Source: Bog-532 sp963732345
GTDB taxonomy: Bacteria > Actinomycetota > Actinomycetes > Streptosporangiales > Streptosporangiaceae
Length of the DNA: 64,000 bases
Assembly: GCA_963732345.1 (NCBI GenBank)
Contig: CAVSZI010000020.1
Span: forward strand, 1 to 64,000
Direction of reading: 5' to 3'
Shown here: in pieces, positions 41,707-50,735 of the stretch
Layout of the letters: every line of letters starts with the position of its first letter
How positions within the stretch are numbered: the stretch's first letter is position 1
Program-made: the position numbers and the translations under genes
Notes under the pieces: generated by a model
Seen by the model: only the letters and a program-made list of their open reading frames with translations
Database searches by the model: none
What the model was told of the DNA's origin: nothing

Positions 41707-43287
41707 GTGGTGGGTCATGATTTCCTCACCGGAGGTGAGTGGCTCCTCATCGTCCTCGTCATGGCCGGCGCCGTTCCCGAAGTGGCCGCCGCCTATCAGT
41801 TCCTGCTCATCGCGGCCCATTTCCTGCGCAACCACTACGGCGCGTGCAAGCCCTTCTTTCCCCGGGTCGCGATCGTGATCCCGGCCTGGAACGAAGCCGC
41901 GGTCATCGGGACGTCGATCGACCGGCTGATGCTGCTGGACTATCCGCGGGATGCGCTACGGATCTTCGTGGTCGACGACGCGAGCACGGATGGGACACCG
42001 GATGTGATCCTCGGCAAGGCCGCGCAGTACCCCGGCAACGTCATCCACCTGCGCCGGGAGAAAGGCGGTCAGGGCAAGGCGCACACGCTCAATCACGGCC
42101 TGGCCACCGTCCTGGCCGACGACTGGATGGAAGCGCTCCTGATCATGGACGCCGACGTCATCTACGAGCCGGACTCGCTGCGTAAAATGACGCGCCACCT
42201 GGCCGACCCGAAGGTCGGCGCGGTGACCGCCTACATCAAGGAGGGCAGCCGCCCGGGCAACTACCTGACCCGCTTCATCGGCTTCGAGTACATCACCGCG
42301 CAGGCGGCCGCCCGGCGCAGCCAGAACGTCCTGGGCGCGATCGCGTGCCTGGCGGGCGGGGCTCAGCTTCATAGCCGCGCCAACCTGCTCGCCGTGGGGG
42401 GCCGGATCGACACGTCATCGCTGGCCGAGGACACCTTCACGACGTTCAAGACGCAACTGGCGGGCCACCGGGTGGTGTTCGAACCGCACGCCACCGTCTG
42501 GGCGGAGGAGCCGGACAACATCAACGGCCTGTGGAAGCAGCGAATGCGCTGGGCGCGCGGCAATGTCCAGGTCACCATCCAGTACCGCCACCTGTGGTTC
42601 CGGCCGCACCGCGGTCACCGCCTCGGCAGTATCAGTTTCGGCATATTCTGGTTCTGCCTGTTCTTGCAGCCGATCTTCATGATTGTGTCGTCGGTCTCGC
42701 TGATCATCTTGTACTTCGCCAACTTCCCGCAAGCGTGGCTGGCCTTTCGCGTTCTGTGGATCATCAATGCGGCCACGTACATCTTCATTACCTCCTACAG
42801 CCTGCTTATCGACCGCACGACAGGGCGGCATGTGTGGCGTGAAGCCGTCATATTTCCCGGCGTCGTGAACTTGAGCATCATTGTGTACACGTGCTTTCCG
42901 CGCCTATTCGGCGAGTTCTGGCGCGCTCTGTTTGGGCAGGCCCACGGCACGTCTGGGCACGCCGGCGCGAGCTGGCTCATACTATTCGTGTACGCCTGGC
43001 TCAGCCTCTCCATGGCCGCGGCCTATCTGGCCAAGGTGGTGGAGCCCAAAAAGTACGGCAAGTTCTTTAGCACTCTTCTCGTGTATATCGTCGGATACGG
43101 ATCACTACTGTGCGCCTGTACTTTCGCATCCTACGTAAAGGAACTGCGGAAGGCCGAGATGAAATGGGACAAGACGGAGAAGACGGGGAAAGTAGCGATG
43201 CCGGTGAAGACCTTACCCCCAGCCCGCGGCGGCCCGCATTCGAGGATGAAATTCGCGACGCGCTGCGGTACGAGAGAGGCCTGCTGA
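41707..43287 (+). CDS. Processive family-2 glycosyltransferase, membrane-bound
   Basis: 526 residues from GTG at 41707 (GTG at 41710 also possible). One N-terminal TM region is followed by the GT2 catalytic domain (about 55-290) with VVDDASTDG, the D-x-D equivalent LIMDADVIY, AEDTFTT (catalytic Asp) and QRMRWARG (QxxRW), the set that marks processive synthases such as cellulose, PNAG or hyaluronan synthase. About five TM helices (about 300-470) form the export channel. With a deacetylase in the same cluster, a GlcNAc-containing polymer is plausible but unproven. The last 42 codons overlap the small-protein gene in another frame. Confidence 0.9.
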   Translation: MVGHDFLTGGEWLLIVLVMAGAVPEVAAAYQFLLIAAHFLRNHYGACKPFFPRVAIVIPAWNEAAVIGTSIDRLMLLDYPRDALRIFVVDDASTDGTPDVILGKAAQYPGNVIHLRREKGGQGKAHTLNHGLATVLADDWMEALLIMDADVIYEPDSLRKMTRHLADPKVGAVTAYIKEGSRPGNYLTRFIGFEYITAQAAARRSQNVLGAIACLAGGAQLHSRANLLAVGGRIDTSSLAEDTFTTFKTQLAGHRVVFEPHATVWAEEPDNINGLWKQRMRWARGNVQVTIQYRHLWFRPHRGHRLGSISFGIFWFCLFLQPIFMIVSSVSLIILYFANFPQAWLAFRVLWIINAATYIFITSYSLLIDRTTGRHVWREAVIFPGVVNLSIIVYTCFPRLFGEFWRALFGQAHGTSGHAGASWLILFVYAWLSLSMAAAYLAKVVEPKKYGKFFSTLLVYIVGYGSLLCACTFASYVKELRKAEMKWDKTEKTGKVAMPVKTLPPARGGPHSRMKFATRCGTREAC

Positions 43288-43355
43288 TCATGGCCCTGCT
43301 CGCACTGGCGCTGGTCGCGGCCATCGTGACCGTGCGCACTCTCTACTTCGCCTGA
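43164..43355 (+). CDS. Small one-TM protein, paralogue 1
   Basis: 63 residues. An acidic cytoplasmic head (MGQDGEDGESSDAGEDL) is followed by one C-terminal TM segment: YERGLLIMALLALALVAAIVTVRTLYFA. The protein at 46050 has the same size and an aligned TM end (YERSLVVKALLAVALVALIVTLRALYLT). ATG at 43164 is chosen to give matching lengths; the gene starts inside the glycosyltransferase reading frame and overlaps it by 124 nt. No known family. It is likely a membrane partner of the synthase or kinase. Confidence 0.7.
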   Translation: MGQDGEDGESSDAGEDLTPSPRRPAFEDEIRDALRYERGLLIMALLALALVAAIVTVRTLYFA

Positions 43356-43377
43356 GCCAGGGGACGGGGGATCCATC

Positions 43378-45852
43378 GTGGCCCGCGCATCAGCCTTGCG
43401 ATGGCGGGTGACCATCGCTGCCGCGGTCGCGCTCGCGCTGACGGCGGCCGCGCTGGCCGTCGCGCTCACCACGGCGGCCAGCGCCCGGGGCGACGGCCGC
43501 GAACTCTCGCAGCGACTGGTGCCCGCGGCCGCGACCTCCGTCGATCTGCTCAGCCTGTATACGGTCCAGCAGACGGCGCTGCGCGACGATGTTACGGCGG
43601 GCCGGGGCGGGAAACTGGCCCCCTACCGTGCCGCCACGGCGCAGATTCGGCAGGAGCAGTCCCAACTCGCGGCGCTGATCCGCAGCTACCCGGCGATCAC
43701 TGCGCAGCTCGCGGCGACCGAGGGTGCCGAGCAGGCATGGCTGGCCCACGTCGCGGCCCCGCAGCTCACCGCCGCGGCTCACGGTGACTTTCGCGCCGCG
43801 CAGGCCCTGCAGGCCGACGTCCAGCTCGTGCGGCCGTACGTGCTGGCGATCCGCTCGCGCGGGGCGGCCCTGCAGGATCAGATCGCCGCCGCGCAGCGGA
43901 CGGCCACGAACCGGCTCACCCACGCCCAGGCCTGGCTCCTCGGCGCTCTCGTGGGACTGTGCGTGGTGGTCGTGGCCTTTGCGGTCGACGCTCTGGTCGG
44001 AGTCAGCTTCAAACTGCTCAAGCCGTTCGGCGCGCTGCGCCAGGCCGTGGACGCGGTGGCCCACGGGGATTACGAGACCCGGATCCCGGTGATAGGCCCC
44101 GCCGAACTCGCAGACCTTGGCCGCAGCACGGAACTGATGCGCATCGAACTGGTGGCGGCCCTGGCCGAACGGGAGGGCGCCGAACAGCGCTTCCGGCGCC
44201 TGTTCGACTCGGCCCCCGACGCCATGATCGCGGTCGCCCCCGACGGCTCGATCGCGATGGCGAACACCCAGGCCGTGCGGCTGTTCGGATACCCGGCCCC
44301 GGACCTGCTCGGGTGCCCGGTGGAGATGCTCGTGCCGGAGGAGACGCGGGCGGAGATGGCTTCCGAACGAACCAGTTACTTCACCGATCCGGCGGCGCGG
44401 CCCATCGACGTCGGATCGGTGAAGCTGACGGGGCTGCGCCGGGACGGTCACCGGTTCCCGGCCGAGATCAACCTGAGCGAGCTGCCGACCGATCACGGGA
44501 GGTTCGTCACGGCCGCGATCCGGGACGTCTCGAAGCGGCTGGCCATGCAAAGGGAACGGGAACGACTGCGGACCGAGGCGGAACAGGAGCGGGTCGAGCG
44601 CCGGCTCCAGCAGTCACAGCGGCTGGAAAGCCTGGGGCAACTGGTCGGCGGGGTCGCGCACGACTTCAACAATCTGCTGAACGTGATCCAGGGCTACGCC
44701 GATTTCGTCGCCGAGCAGATCCAGCCCCTCGCGCAGACCGACCCGCGGCTCGAGCCGGTGCTCGGCGACATCGAGCAGGTCCGTTCCGCGGGCCAGAAGG
44801 CGGCCCGGCTGACCCGCCAGCTGCTGGCCTTCGCCCGGCACGAGGTGAACAGGCCGGAGGTTCTTGATCTCAATGAGACGGTCAACAGCGCCGGCCAGCT
44901 CCTGCGCCGCACCCTGGGCGAGCACATCGACCTGGCCATCACGGCCGAGCCCGCCCTCTGGCGGGTCAAGGCGGACCGTGGCCAGCTCGAGCAGGTCCTG
45001 GTGAACCTGGCCGTGAACGCGCGGGACGCGATGCCGGGCGGTGGCCGGCTGACCATCGATACGGCCAACAAAGAGGTCGACGACGCCTACGCCGCGAACC
45101 ATCCCGATCTGAAGCCGGGCCGCTACGCCCGGCTGCGCGTCTCGGACTCGGGCGTGGGCATGGACCGCGCCACCGTAGGCCGGGTGTTCGAGCCGTTCTT
45201 CACGACCAAGCCGAAGGGCCGCGGCACCGGGCTCGGGCTCGCGACCGTCTACGGCGTCGTGAAGCAGGCCGGCGGCACCATCGACATCTACTCCGAGCCA
45301 GGCCTGGGCACCTCGGTCAGCGTGCTGCTGCCGGCCACCGATGAGGACGCCGCGCCGCTCCCGCGCACCGCTCTGCCCGGGGACAGCCAGCGCGGCCACG
45401 GGGAGACGATCCTGCTGGTGGAGGACGAGGAGAGCCTGCGCGAGCTGACCAGGCGCATCCTGACGCGGCACGGCTACCAGGTTTGCGCCGTCGCCGGCGG
45501 CAGAAAGGCCGTCGAGCGGGCCCGCGAACCGGACCAGCCTATCGACCTGCTGCTCACCGACGTGATCATGCCCGAGATGCTCGGCAATGAGGTCGCGGCC
45601 GAGGTGCGCGCCGTCCGCCCGGACCTGCCCGCCCTGTACATGTCCGGCTACGCCCAGCCCATCCTGGATTCCCACGGCATGGCAGCGCTGTCCATCGACA
45701 TCCTGGAAAAACCGTTCACCGAGGCGACCCTGCTCGCCCGCGTTTGGGAGACCATCACCCGCCCGCTCGGCGGCCCCAGCGAGCCCGGCAGCCCCAGCGA
45801 GCCCGGCGACAGGCGCCGCGCTGACAGACGCCGCGCTGACAGACGCCGCTGA
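43378..45852 (+). CDS. Hybrid sensor histidine kinase (CHASE3-HAMP-PAS-HisKA-HATPase-REC)
   Basis: 824 residues; GTG at 43378 after GGGGGATCC. TM1 (about 10-32), an extracytoplasmic helical sensor like CHASE3 (about 35-180), TM2 (about 183-207), HAMP (about 208-262), PAS (about 272-390), HisKA with His in GGVAHDFNNLLN, HATPase (N box NLAVNARDAMPGGG, G1 DSGVGM, G2 GTGLGL) and a C-terminal receiver with Asp in LLLTDVIMPEM and Lys in ILEKPF. The end is a basic repeat, DRRRADRRRADRRR. It probably signals to the receiver-PIG-L protein and/or the DevR-like regulator; the partner is inferred from proximity. Confidence 0.9.
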   Translation: MARASALRWRVTIAAAVALALTAAALAVALTTAASARGDGRELSQRLVPAAATSVDLLSLYTVQQTALRDDVTAGRGGKLAPYRAATAQIRQEQSQLAALIRSYPAITAQLAATEGAEQAWLAHVAAPQLTAAAHGDFRAAQALQADVQLVRPYVLAIRSRGAALQDQIAAAQRTATNRLTHAQAWLLGALVGLCVVVVAFAVDALVGVSFKLLKPFGALRQAVDAVAHGDYETRIPVIGPAELADLGRSTELMRIELVAALAEREGAEQRFRRLFDSAPDAMIAVAPDGSIAMANTQAVRLFGYPAPDLLGCPVEMLVPEETRAEMASERTSYFTDPAARPIDVGSVKLTGLRRDGHRFPAEINLSELPTDHGRFVTAAIRDVSKRLAMQRERERLRTEAEQERVERRLQQSQRLESLGQLVGGVAHDFNNLLNVIQGYADFVAEQIQPLAQTDPRLEPVLGDIEQVRSAGQKAARLTRQLLAFARHEVNRPEVLDLNETVNSAGQLLRRTLGEHIDLAITAEPALWRVKADRGQLEQVLVNLAVNARDAMPGGGRLTIDTANKEVDDAYAANHPDLKPGRYARLRVSDSGVGMDRATVGRVFEPFFTTKPKGRGTGLGLATVYGVVKQAGGTIDIYSEPGLGTSVSVLLPATDEDAAPLPRTALPGDSQRGHGETILLVEDEESLRELTRRILTRHGYQVCAVAGGRKAVERAREPDQPIDLLLTDVIMPEMLGNEVAAEVRAVRPDLPALYMSGYAQPILDSHGMAALSIDILEKPFTEATLLARVWETITRPLGGPSEPGSPSEPGDRRRADRRRADRRR

Positions 45853-45922
45853 CGGCCCCGCCGCAGCGGAACTCCGGCGAGCATTGTCCCGGTCGGCGTA
45901 GGGTATCTCGCCTTCACACGAA

Positions 45923-45975
45923 AGCACTGCTACCTTGGTAAACGAACAGAAAGTGATCATGAAACTACTCCTGGT
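45923..45975 (+). promoter_or_regulatory. Shared promoter-like element, copy 2
   Basis: Matches the element at 38776 (AGCACTGCTACCTTGGTAAACGAAC..., GTGATC, AAACTACTCCTGG). It lies 75-127 bp upstream of the second small one-TM protein gene. Confidence 0.6.
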
Positions 45976-46049
45976 CGGTAATGCGGGGGGCAGATGGAAG
46001 CCAGCACGCAGGTTCAGCGGGGGAAAACAGCGGAAGCGAGGGCCTGTCC

Positions 46050-46244
46050 ATGACGCTGGCCCGCCGCCGGGGGCCGCCGGGCCAGCGGGAGATCCGGGCC
46101 GGCTCCGCCGAGAGCCGGGCGCCGTCGTGGCGGCGCGAGATCCGCGAGCCCGCCGGCTACGAAAGGAGCCTGGTCGTGAAGGCGCTGCTGGCGGTGGCGC
46201 TGGTGGCCCTCATCGTGACCCTGCGCGCCCTCTATCTGACCTGA
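46050..46244 (+). CDS. Small one-TM protein, paralogue 2
   Basis: 64 residues from ATG at 46050 (GAGGG upstream). The basic head MTLARRRGPPGQREIRAGSAESRAPSWRREIREPAG replaces the acidic head of paralogue 1, but the TM end (YERSLVVKALLAVALVALIVTLRALYLT) aligns with it throughout. Opposite head charges suggest that the two could pair. It follows the kinase gene and has its own copy of the shared promoter-like element. Confidence 0.7.
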   Translation: MTLARRRGPPGQREIRAGSAESRAPSWRREIREPAGYERSLVVKALLAVALVALIVTLRALYLT

Positions 46245-46267
46245 CCGGGGACGAGGGGGACGACGGG

Positions 46268-46819
46268 TCAGCCGAGCAGGCGCTCCACCCGGGACAGCAT
46301 GTCGCGCAGGTTGGCCTCGGAAGTGGCGTCCACGGCCTCCCGGGCAGGGAGCCAGCGCAGCGGCGCACCGGGAGACTCCGCCCGGGCCGCGTCCGGATCG
46401 CGCGTGGCGAAGATAAACCGGAGGTCGGCGTGCTCGTGCGCGGGCTCCGTGCTGTTCGCCGGCACCGAGACGATCGCCACCTGGCACAGTTCCGCGTCCG
46501 GCCACGGCTCCAGGTCGGTCAGGCCGCTCTCCTCGCCCGCTTCGCGCAGCGCGATGGCCAGCGGATCACTCTCCCCTGGGTCGCCGTGACCGCCGACCTG
46601 AAGCCACGCCTGCTGACGCTGATGCCAGCGCAGCAGCACGCGGCCGCTGTCCGGGTGCACGATCACCGCCGACGCGGTGACGTGCAGCGGGTTGGAACGC
46701 GACCAGGGATCCGCCGTGCTGGCCGCTATCTCACGCGTCCGCCGGACGTCGGCCGCCTCCGCCTCGCCGCGCGGCTGGAAACGGTCGAGCAGATCGAGTA
46801 CGGGGCAGCCGGAACTCAT
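46268..46819 (-). CDS. NUDIX hydrolase
   Basis: 183 residues. The NUDIX box is complete: GGHGDPGESDPLAIALREAGEESGL (G-x5-E-x7-REAxEExGL). An N-terminal helical extension of about 45 residues precedes it, a layout common in actinobacterial NUDIX proteins. It hydrolyses a nucleoside-diphosphate-linked compound; the specific substrate cannot be told. It is convergent with the small-protein gene, only 23 bp apart. Confidence 0.9.
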   Translation of the reverse strand: MSSGCPVLDLLDRFQPRGEAEAADVRRTREIAASTADPWSRSNPLHVTASAVIVHPDSGRVLLRWHQRQQAWLQVGGHGDPGESDPLAIALREAGEESGLTDLEPWPDAELCQVAIVSVPANSTEPAHEHADLRFIFATRDPDAARAESPGAPLRWLPAREAVDATSEANLRDMLSRVERLLG

Positions 46820-46917
46820 CGGGAGCGCATCTCCTGCGGCGGGAACGGTACTGCCCGGTAAGCCTAGCGCTCCGCGCCCGGGGTCAGCGTGATCCGGGCT
46901 GGCCGGGTACGGACTGG

Positions 46918-47682
46918 TCAGCCTGCGTGATGACTTATGAGGACGCCGATCGCGTAGGTGACGCCGATGGCCACACCGCCGAAGACAAGCTGACGGAGGC
47001 CGGAACGCAGCACCGGCCGCCCGGTGAGCTTACCGACGATCATCCCGCCCGCCGCCAGGGCGACCGCGGTGATAACGAGCGTCGCGGCCAGGGCCGGGAA
47101 GCCGACCAGGTACGGCAGCAGCGGCACGAGCGCGCCGAGAGAGAAGGCGAACAGCGAGGACACGCCGGCCAGCACCGGGGACGGCAGCTCGGTGGGGTCA
47201 ACGCCAAGCTCCTCGCGGGTGTGCACCCGCAGCGCGGTGCCCGGATCCTTGGACACGGCGGCGGCCATCCGGGCCGCGGTCTCGGCGTCGGCGCCGTACT
47301 CGCGGAAATAGTCGGCCAGTTCCGCCTGCTCGGCGGCGGGGAACCGGGCGAGCATGCTGCGTTCCAGGTTGACCTCGGCGTGCACGAGCTCATTCTGGTT
47401 CGTGACCGAGATGTACTCCCCGGTGCCCATCGAGAACGCCCCGGCGACCAGGGCGGCGACGCCGGTGAGGACGACCGCCTGGGCGGACACTCCGCCGCCG
47501 CCGACCCCGGCGATCAGGGAGGCGTTGGTCACCAGCCCGTCGACCGCGCCGAAGACCGTGGGCCGCAGGGTGCCGCCGGAGACGTCGCGGTGCCGGTGCG
47601 ACCAGCCGGCCCCGGCCGCGGCCGCACCGGTCGCGTAGGACGGCTGCCGCCTCTCGTCGTCGTCTGTCACCTGTTGGATCAT
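46918..47682 (-). CDS. VIT1/CCC1-family transporter
   Basis: 254 residues. TM1 with FGAVDGLVTNASLIAGV, then GAFSMGTGEYISVTNQNELVHAEVNLER (family signature), a soluble metal-binding helical segment (about 95-160) and three more TM helices at the C-terminus. Members move Fe(II) or Mn(II) across membranes, here probably out of the cytoplasm. Start ATG at 47682. Confidence 0.88.
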   Translation of the reverse strand: MIQQVTDDDERRQPSYATGAAAAGAGWSHRHRDVSGGTLRPTVFGAVDGLVTNASLIAGVGGGGVSAQAVVLTGVAALVAGAFSMGTGEYISVTNQNELVHAEVNLERSMLARFPAAEQAELADYFREYGADAETAARMAAAVSKDPGTALRVHTREELGVDPTELPSPVLAGVSSLFAFSLGALVPLLPYLVGFPALAATLVITAVALAAGGMIVGKLTGRPVLRSGLRQLVFGGVAIGVTYAIGVLISHHAG

Positions 47683-48120
47683 CTCCCATCCGGACCGTCC
47701 GCTGGATGTGGCCCCCCGGCCAGGTCCGTTCGGCTAATTGATTTCCCCCCTACGCGCGCGGCGGTGGGACAGGCCGGCGCGGCCCGGGTAGGCCAGGTGA
47801 AGCTGCCCATGTCCGGCACCTGGCGGGAGACGGCATCGGCCGCCCGCCGGCCGAGGACGGCGCCGACGATGCCGATCCCCACATGGGCGGTGGACCCGAG
47901 CTTCAGCCAGCAGCTCCACCAGCCCGGCCGCGCTGACCGCGATGGCCCGGTTGGCCTGGCGGCGTTCTTCCCTTCATCCCCCACCGGGACGAACACTGGC
48001 CCGGGGTCCTGTGCATCTCCCTAGGATGCCGGAAAACGCCGCCGGGTCACGAGGGGTGTGAGGCGCCGGGTAAGAAGGGTTGCGGGCGCTGGGTGACGAG
48101 GTATATGCGAGCCGGCACGC
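47683..48120. other. Gap with no gene recognised
   Basis: About 440 bp between two leftward genes. A leftward frame (47996-47679) contains hydrophobic residues but no family resemblance or ribosome-binding site. It probably holds the VIT gene promoter and decayed sequence. Confidence 0.4.
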
Positions 48121-49434
48121 TCAGCCCTGGCCGGGTTCCACGCAGATCAGGCCCCATGGCTTGTCGTTGACCCGGGTGAGCACGAGGGTGGCCCGGCGCG
48201 GACCGGCCAGCTTGAGCCGGCGGTGGATCTGTTCCACGTCACCCGCCAGGCCCCGCCGGCGGATGTCGGCGGCTCCGATGCCGAGGGCGCGCAGTCGGCG
48301 GGCGAAGTCCTTCTCGTTCCACGGGGCGGACTCGACCACGCGCAGGGTCCGCGCGAAGGGTGTGCTCTGGGCGGTGCCGGAGGACAGGAACGCGATGCGC
48401 GGATCGATCTTCCAGGCGCCGAGCTGCCGGGCCAGCGTCTCGACCAGGCCGGCCCGGGTCACGGCCGGATTCGGGTCGAAGAGGAACTCTCCCGGCGGGG
48501 CGATGCGGACGTCCCCCGCAGCATCCTCCCCCGGCCTCTTCCCGGGCTTCTCCCCGGGCTGTTGCCCGGGCTCTTCCCCCGGCTCGGGGAGCAGCGTGTG
48601 CCCCTCCGGGAGGATCGTTGCGCGGGCCGGGGCCGTGGCGAGGGCGGCCGACCACAGCACCGCCTCCTTCAGGTCCCGGCCGTCCGCCACGAACTCGGTT
48701 TCCCAGCCGGCCGGGACGATCCCGGCGGGCAGGCCGGGCGCGGCCTTGACGGCTACCGCGGGGAGCCGGCTGGTCAGCGCGAAGCACCACGCCAGCGGCG
48801 GCTCACTGTCGCCCGGCCGCAGCCTCCGGCTCCCGGCGGCGCCGGCGAGGCGGCGGGCCGGATCCGCGAACACCGCGCCGATACCGTCGAGGCTGACGGC
48901 GCGCACGTCGGCCTCGCAGGTGACGACTCCGGCCGCCACGTCGTACACCCCAGCGTTGTGAGCGGCCATCCGCAGGGGCACCGCGTCCCGGTCGACGGCG
49001 AGCACCTCGCGGCCGGCCGCCAGCGCGATCAGGTCGCCGCCGATGCCGCATGCCAGGTCGGCGAGACGGCCTGCCGTCGCCCCAGCGAGGCGGCGGGCCC
49101 GGTGCCGGGCGGCCGTTTCCGACGAGGCCTGCTCCAGCCCGGGCCGGGTGAACAGCATCCGCCCGGCCCGGCTGAACTTCTCGGCCGCGGCGCGGCGAAG
49201 CTCGTCCTGGGCGGTCGCGGCGGCCACCAGTCCGGCCGGGTAGTCCCGGCGCAGCCGGGACGCCAGCGCCAGCGGGGGCTCCCCGGCGGCACGCGCGGCG
49301 GCCACCCGGGCCAGCAGTTCCTGGCCCTCCGCCGACAGGAGGGCCGTCACCTGGGCGAGCCCGTCCGTCACGGCCTGGGCGCGGGCGGCGCCGCCGGGCC
49401 GGGCGCGGGCGGCGTCACCGGCCCCGTCCGTCAC
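48121..49434 (-). CDS. THUMP-like-domain class I methyltransferase
   Basis: 437 residues. The N-terminal helical region (about 1-100) precedes a methyltransferase core with motif I LADLACGIGGDLIALA, VLAVDRDAVPLRMAAHN and IGAVFADPARR (motif IV); a C-terminal THUMP-like part includes WKIDPRIAFLSS. The family is widespread in actinobacteria and thought to act on RNA. A Pro/Gly/Glu linker (GEEPGQQPGEKPGKRPGED, about 285-303) is a local repeat expansion. The GTG start overlaps the proA stop (GTGA), so the two are coupled. Confidence 0.82.
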   Translation of the reverse strand: MTDGAGDAARARPGGAARAQAVTDGLAQVTALLSAEGQELLARVAAARAAGEPPLALASRLRRDYPAGLVAAATAQDELRRAAAEKFSRAGRMLFTRPGLEQASSETAARHRARRLAGATAGRLADLACGIGGDLIALAAGREVLAVDRDAVPLRMAAHNAGVYDVAAGVVTCEADVRAVSLDGIGAVFADPARRLAGAAGSRRLRPGDSEPPLAWCFALTSRLPAVAVKAAPGLPAGIVPAGWETEFVADGRDLKEAVLWSAALATAPARATILPEGHTLLPEPGEEPGQQPGEKPGKRPGEDAAGDVRIAPPGEFLFDPNPAVTRAGLVETLARQLGAWKIDPRIAFLSSGTAQSTPFARTLRVVESAPWNEKDFARRLRALGIGAADIRRRGLAGDVEQIHRRLKLAGPRRATLVLTRVNDKPWGLICVEPGQG

Positions 49435-50735
49435 GGCTTGGGCACGACCACGAACTGCCGCAGGTACAGGTCGCGGAAGGTCACAGGCCCGCGCGGGCCG
49501 GGCACCTTATCGATGTTAATGCCAGTCTCCGGCACGGCCAGCAGCTTGAACCCGTCGAGCAGCCGCGGCGTGGCATTCCAGAAGGCGCCGGTGCCGGCGT
49601 AGGCGTCCAGGAACACGCCGACGGCATCACGGTCCTCCGCGACGATCGCCGCCGCGAGGCCGGACGTCTCCCGATTGGCGACGATGGCGGCGTCCGCGGC
49701 ATCGGCGGCCTTGGCCACGGTGACCGTCGCCTCATGACCGGTATCCAGCGCCCATTCGTGCCCCAGCGGGAGCCGGTGCGGTGGCAGCGACGCGGCCACG
49801 CCCAGCCGGTCCAGCAGTGCGGTCACTTCTGGCAGCAGCGCGTCCCAGATCTGCCCGCTCACCAGCAGGAGATTCAGGCGGTTGCAGACGCCGAGGCGGT
49901 CGAGGCTGGCCTCGATGAGCTGGGCCGCCCGCAGCCGGTCCGCGGAGGCATCGATGTAGAGGACCGCGCCACCGTCTGCGTGGGCCAGCGTCCGCACCCC
50001 GCGGCGTGCCCCCGCGAAGGCCAGCGCCCGGGTGCTCGCGCCGCTGCCGCGCAAGATGACCAGCGGGATCAGCCCGGGCTCACCGACCAGCGCGTACGCG
50101 GCTGCCTGCCCGGGTACACGGACGAGCTGGATCGCGGCGGGGTCGAGGCCCGCGTCGGCCAGGGCGGGGGAAACGACCTCATCGGCGAGGGCGATGGCGG
50201 ACCGGAGCGCCGCGGAACCCGTGCGCAGGACCCCGGCGTTCCGCGACTTGATCAGCTGGGAAGCGATATCGGCCACCACGTTCGGCCGGGCCTCGAAGTT
50301 GGCTCCGATCACCCCGACCGGCCTGCGCCGTTCCTCGGCGATAAGCTCACCCGGTAGCTCACGGACCATCCGGCTGACCGGCTCAGCCGGCACCTCGGCC
50401 AGCGCCAGCAGCTGATCGGCCATACCCTCCAGGCGGCTGCCGTCCAGCCGCAGCCGGTCCTTCAGCGCCCCGGTCAGGCCGGCCGCGTGCGCGGCCCGCA
50501 TGTCTTCCTCGTTCGCCGCGCCGATCGCGCCGGCGGAACGGCCCAGCCGGTCCGCCATCGCGCGGAGCGCACCGCTGATGGCGTCCTCGGGCGCGCGGGC
50601 CAGGCTCCCCGCGGCGCGGTGAGCCGCCTCCGCGGCCGCCCGGACGGCCGCGACCGCCTCCGGGTCGGACGGGAACTCCACGTTCTCGGTCCCGGCGGAA
50701 GCCGGCTCGGTAGCACCCTCACCTGTCATCGTCAT
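49431..50735 (-). CDS. proA: Glutamate-5-semialdehyde dehydrogenase (gamma-glutamyl phosphate reductase)
   Basis: 434 residues, usual ProA length. NADPH-dependent reduction of gamma-glutamyl phosphate, second step of proline synthesis. Landmarks: RPVGVIGANFEARPNVVADIASQLIKSRNAGVLRTGSAAL, VHAD-like THADGGAVLYID, the catalytic Cys in LDRLGVCNRLNLLLV and the C-terminal AYAGTGAFWNATPRLLDGFKLLAVPETGINIDKVPGPRGPVT. The partner proB is not in the window. It is the upstream member of a pair with the THUMP-like methyltransferase. Confidence 0.93.
   Translation of the reverse strand: MTMTGEGATEPASAGTENVEFPSDPEAVAAVRAAAEAAHRAAGSLARAPEDAISGALRAMADRLGRSAGAIGAANEEDMRAAHAAGLTGALKDRLRLDGSRLEGMADQLLALAEVPAEPVSRMVRELPGELIAEERRRPVGVIGANFEARPNVVADIASQLIKSRNAGVLRTGSAALRSAIALADEVVSPALADAGLDPAAIQLVRVPGQAAAYALVGEPGLIPLVILRGSGASTRALAFAGARRGVRTLAHADGGAVLYIDASADRLRAAQLIEASLDRLGVCNRLNLLLVSGQIWDALLPEVTALLDRLGVAASLPPHRLPLGHEWALDTGHEATVTVAKAADAADAAIVANRETSGLAAAIVAEDRDAVGVFLDAYAGTGAFWNATPRLLDGFKLLAVPETGINIDKVPGPRGPVTFRDLYLRQFVVVPKP

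Noticed and set aside
48223..49602. Rightward frame opposite the THUMP-like methyltransferase
   Set aside because: Shadow; no motifs, and the leftward gene is coupled to proA.
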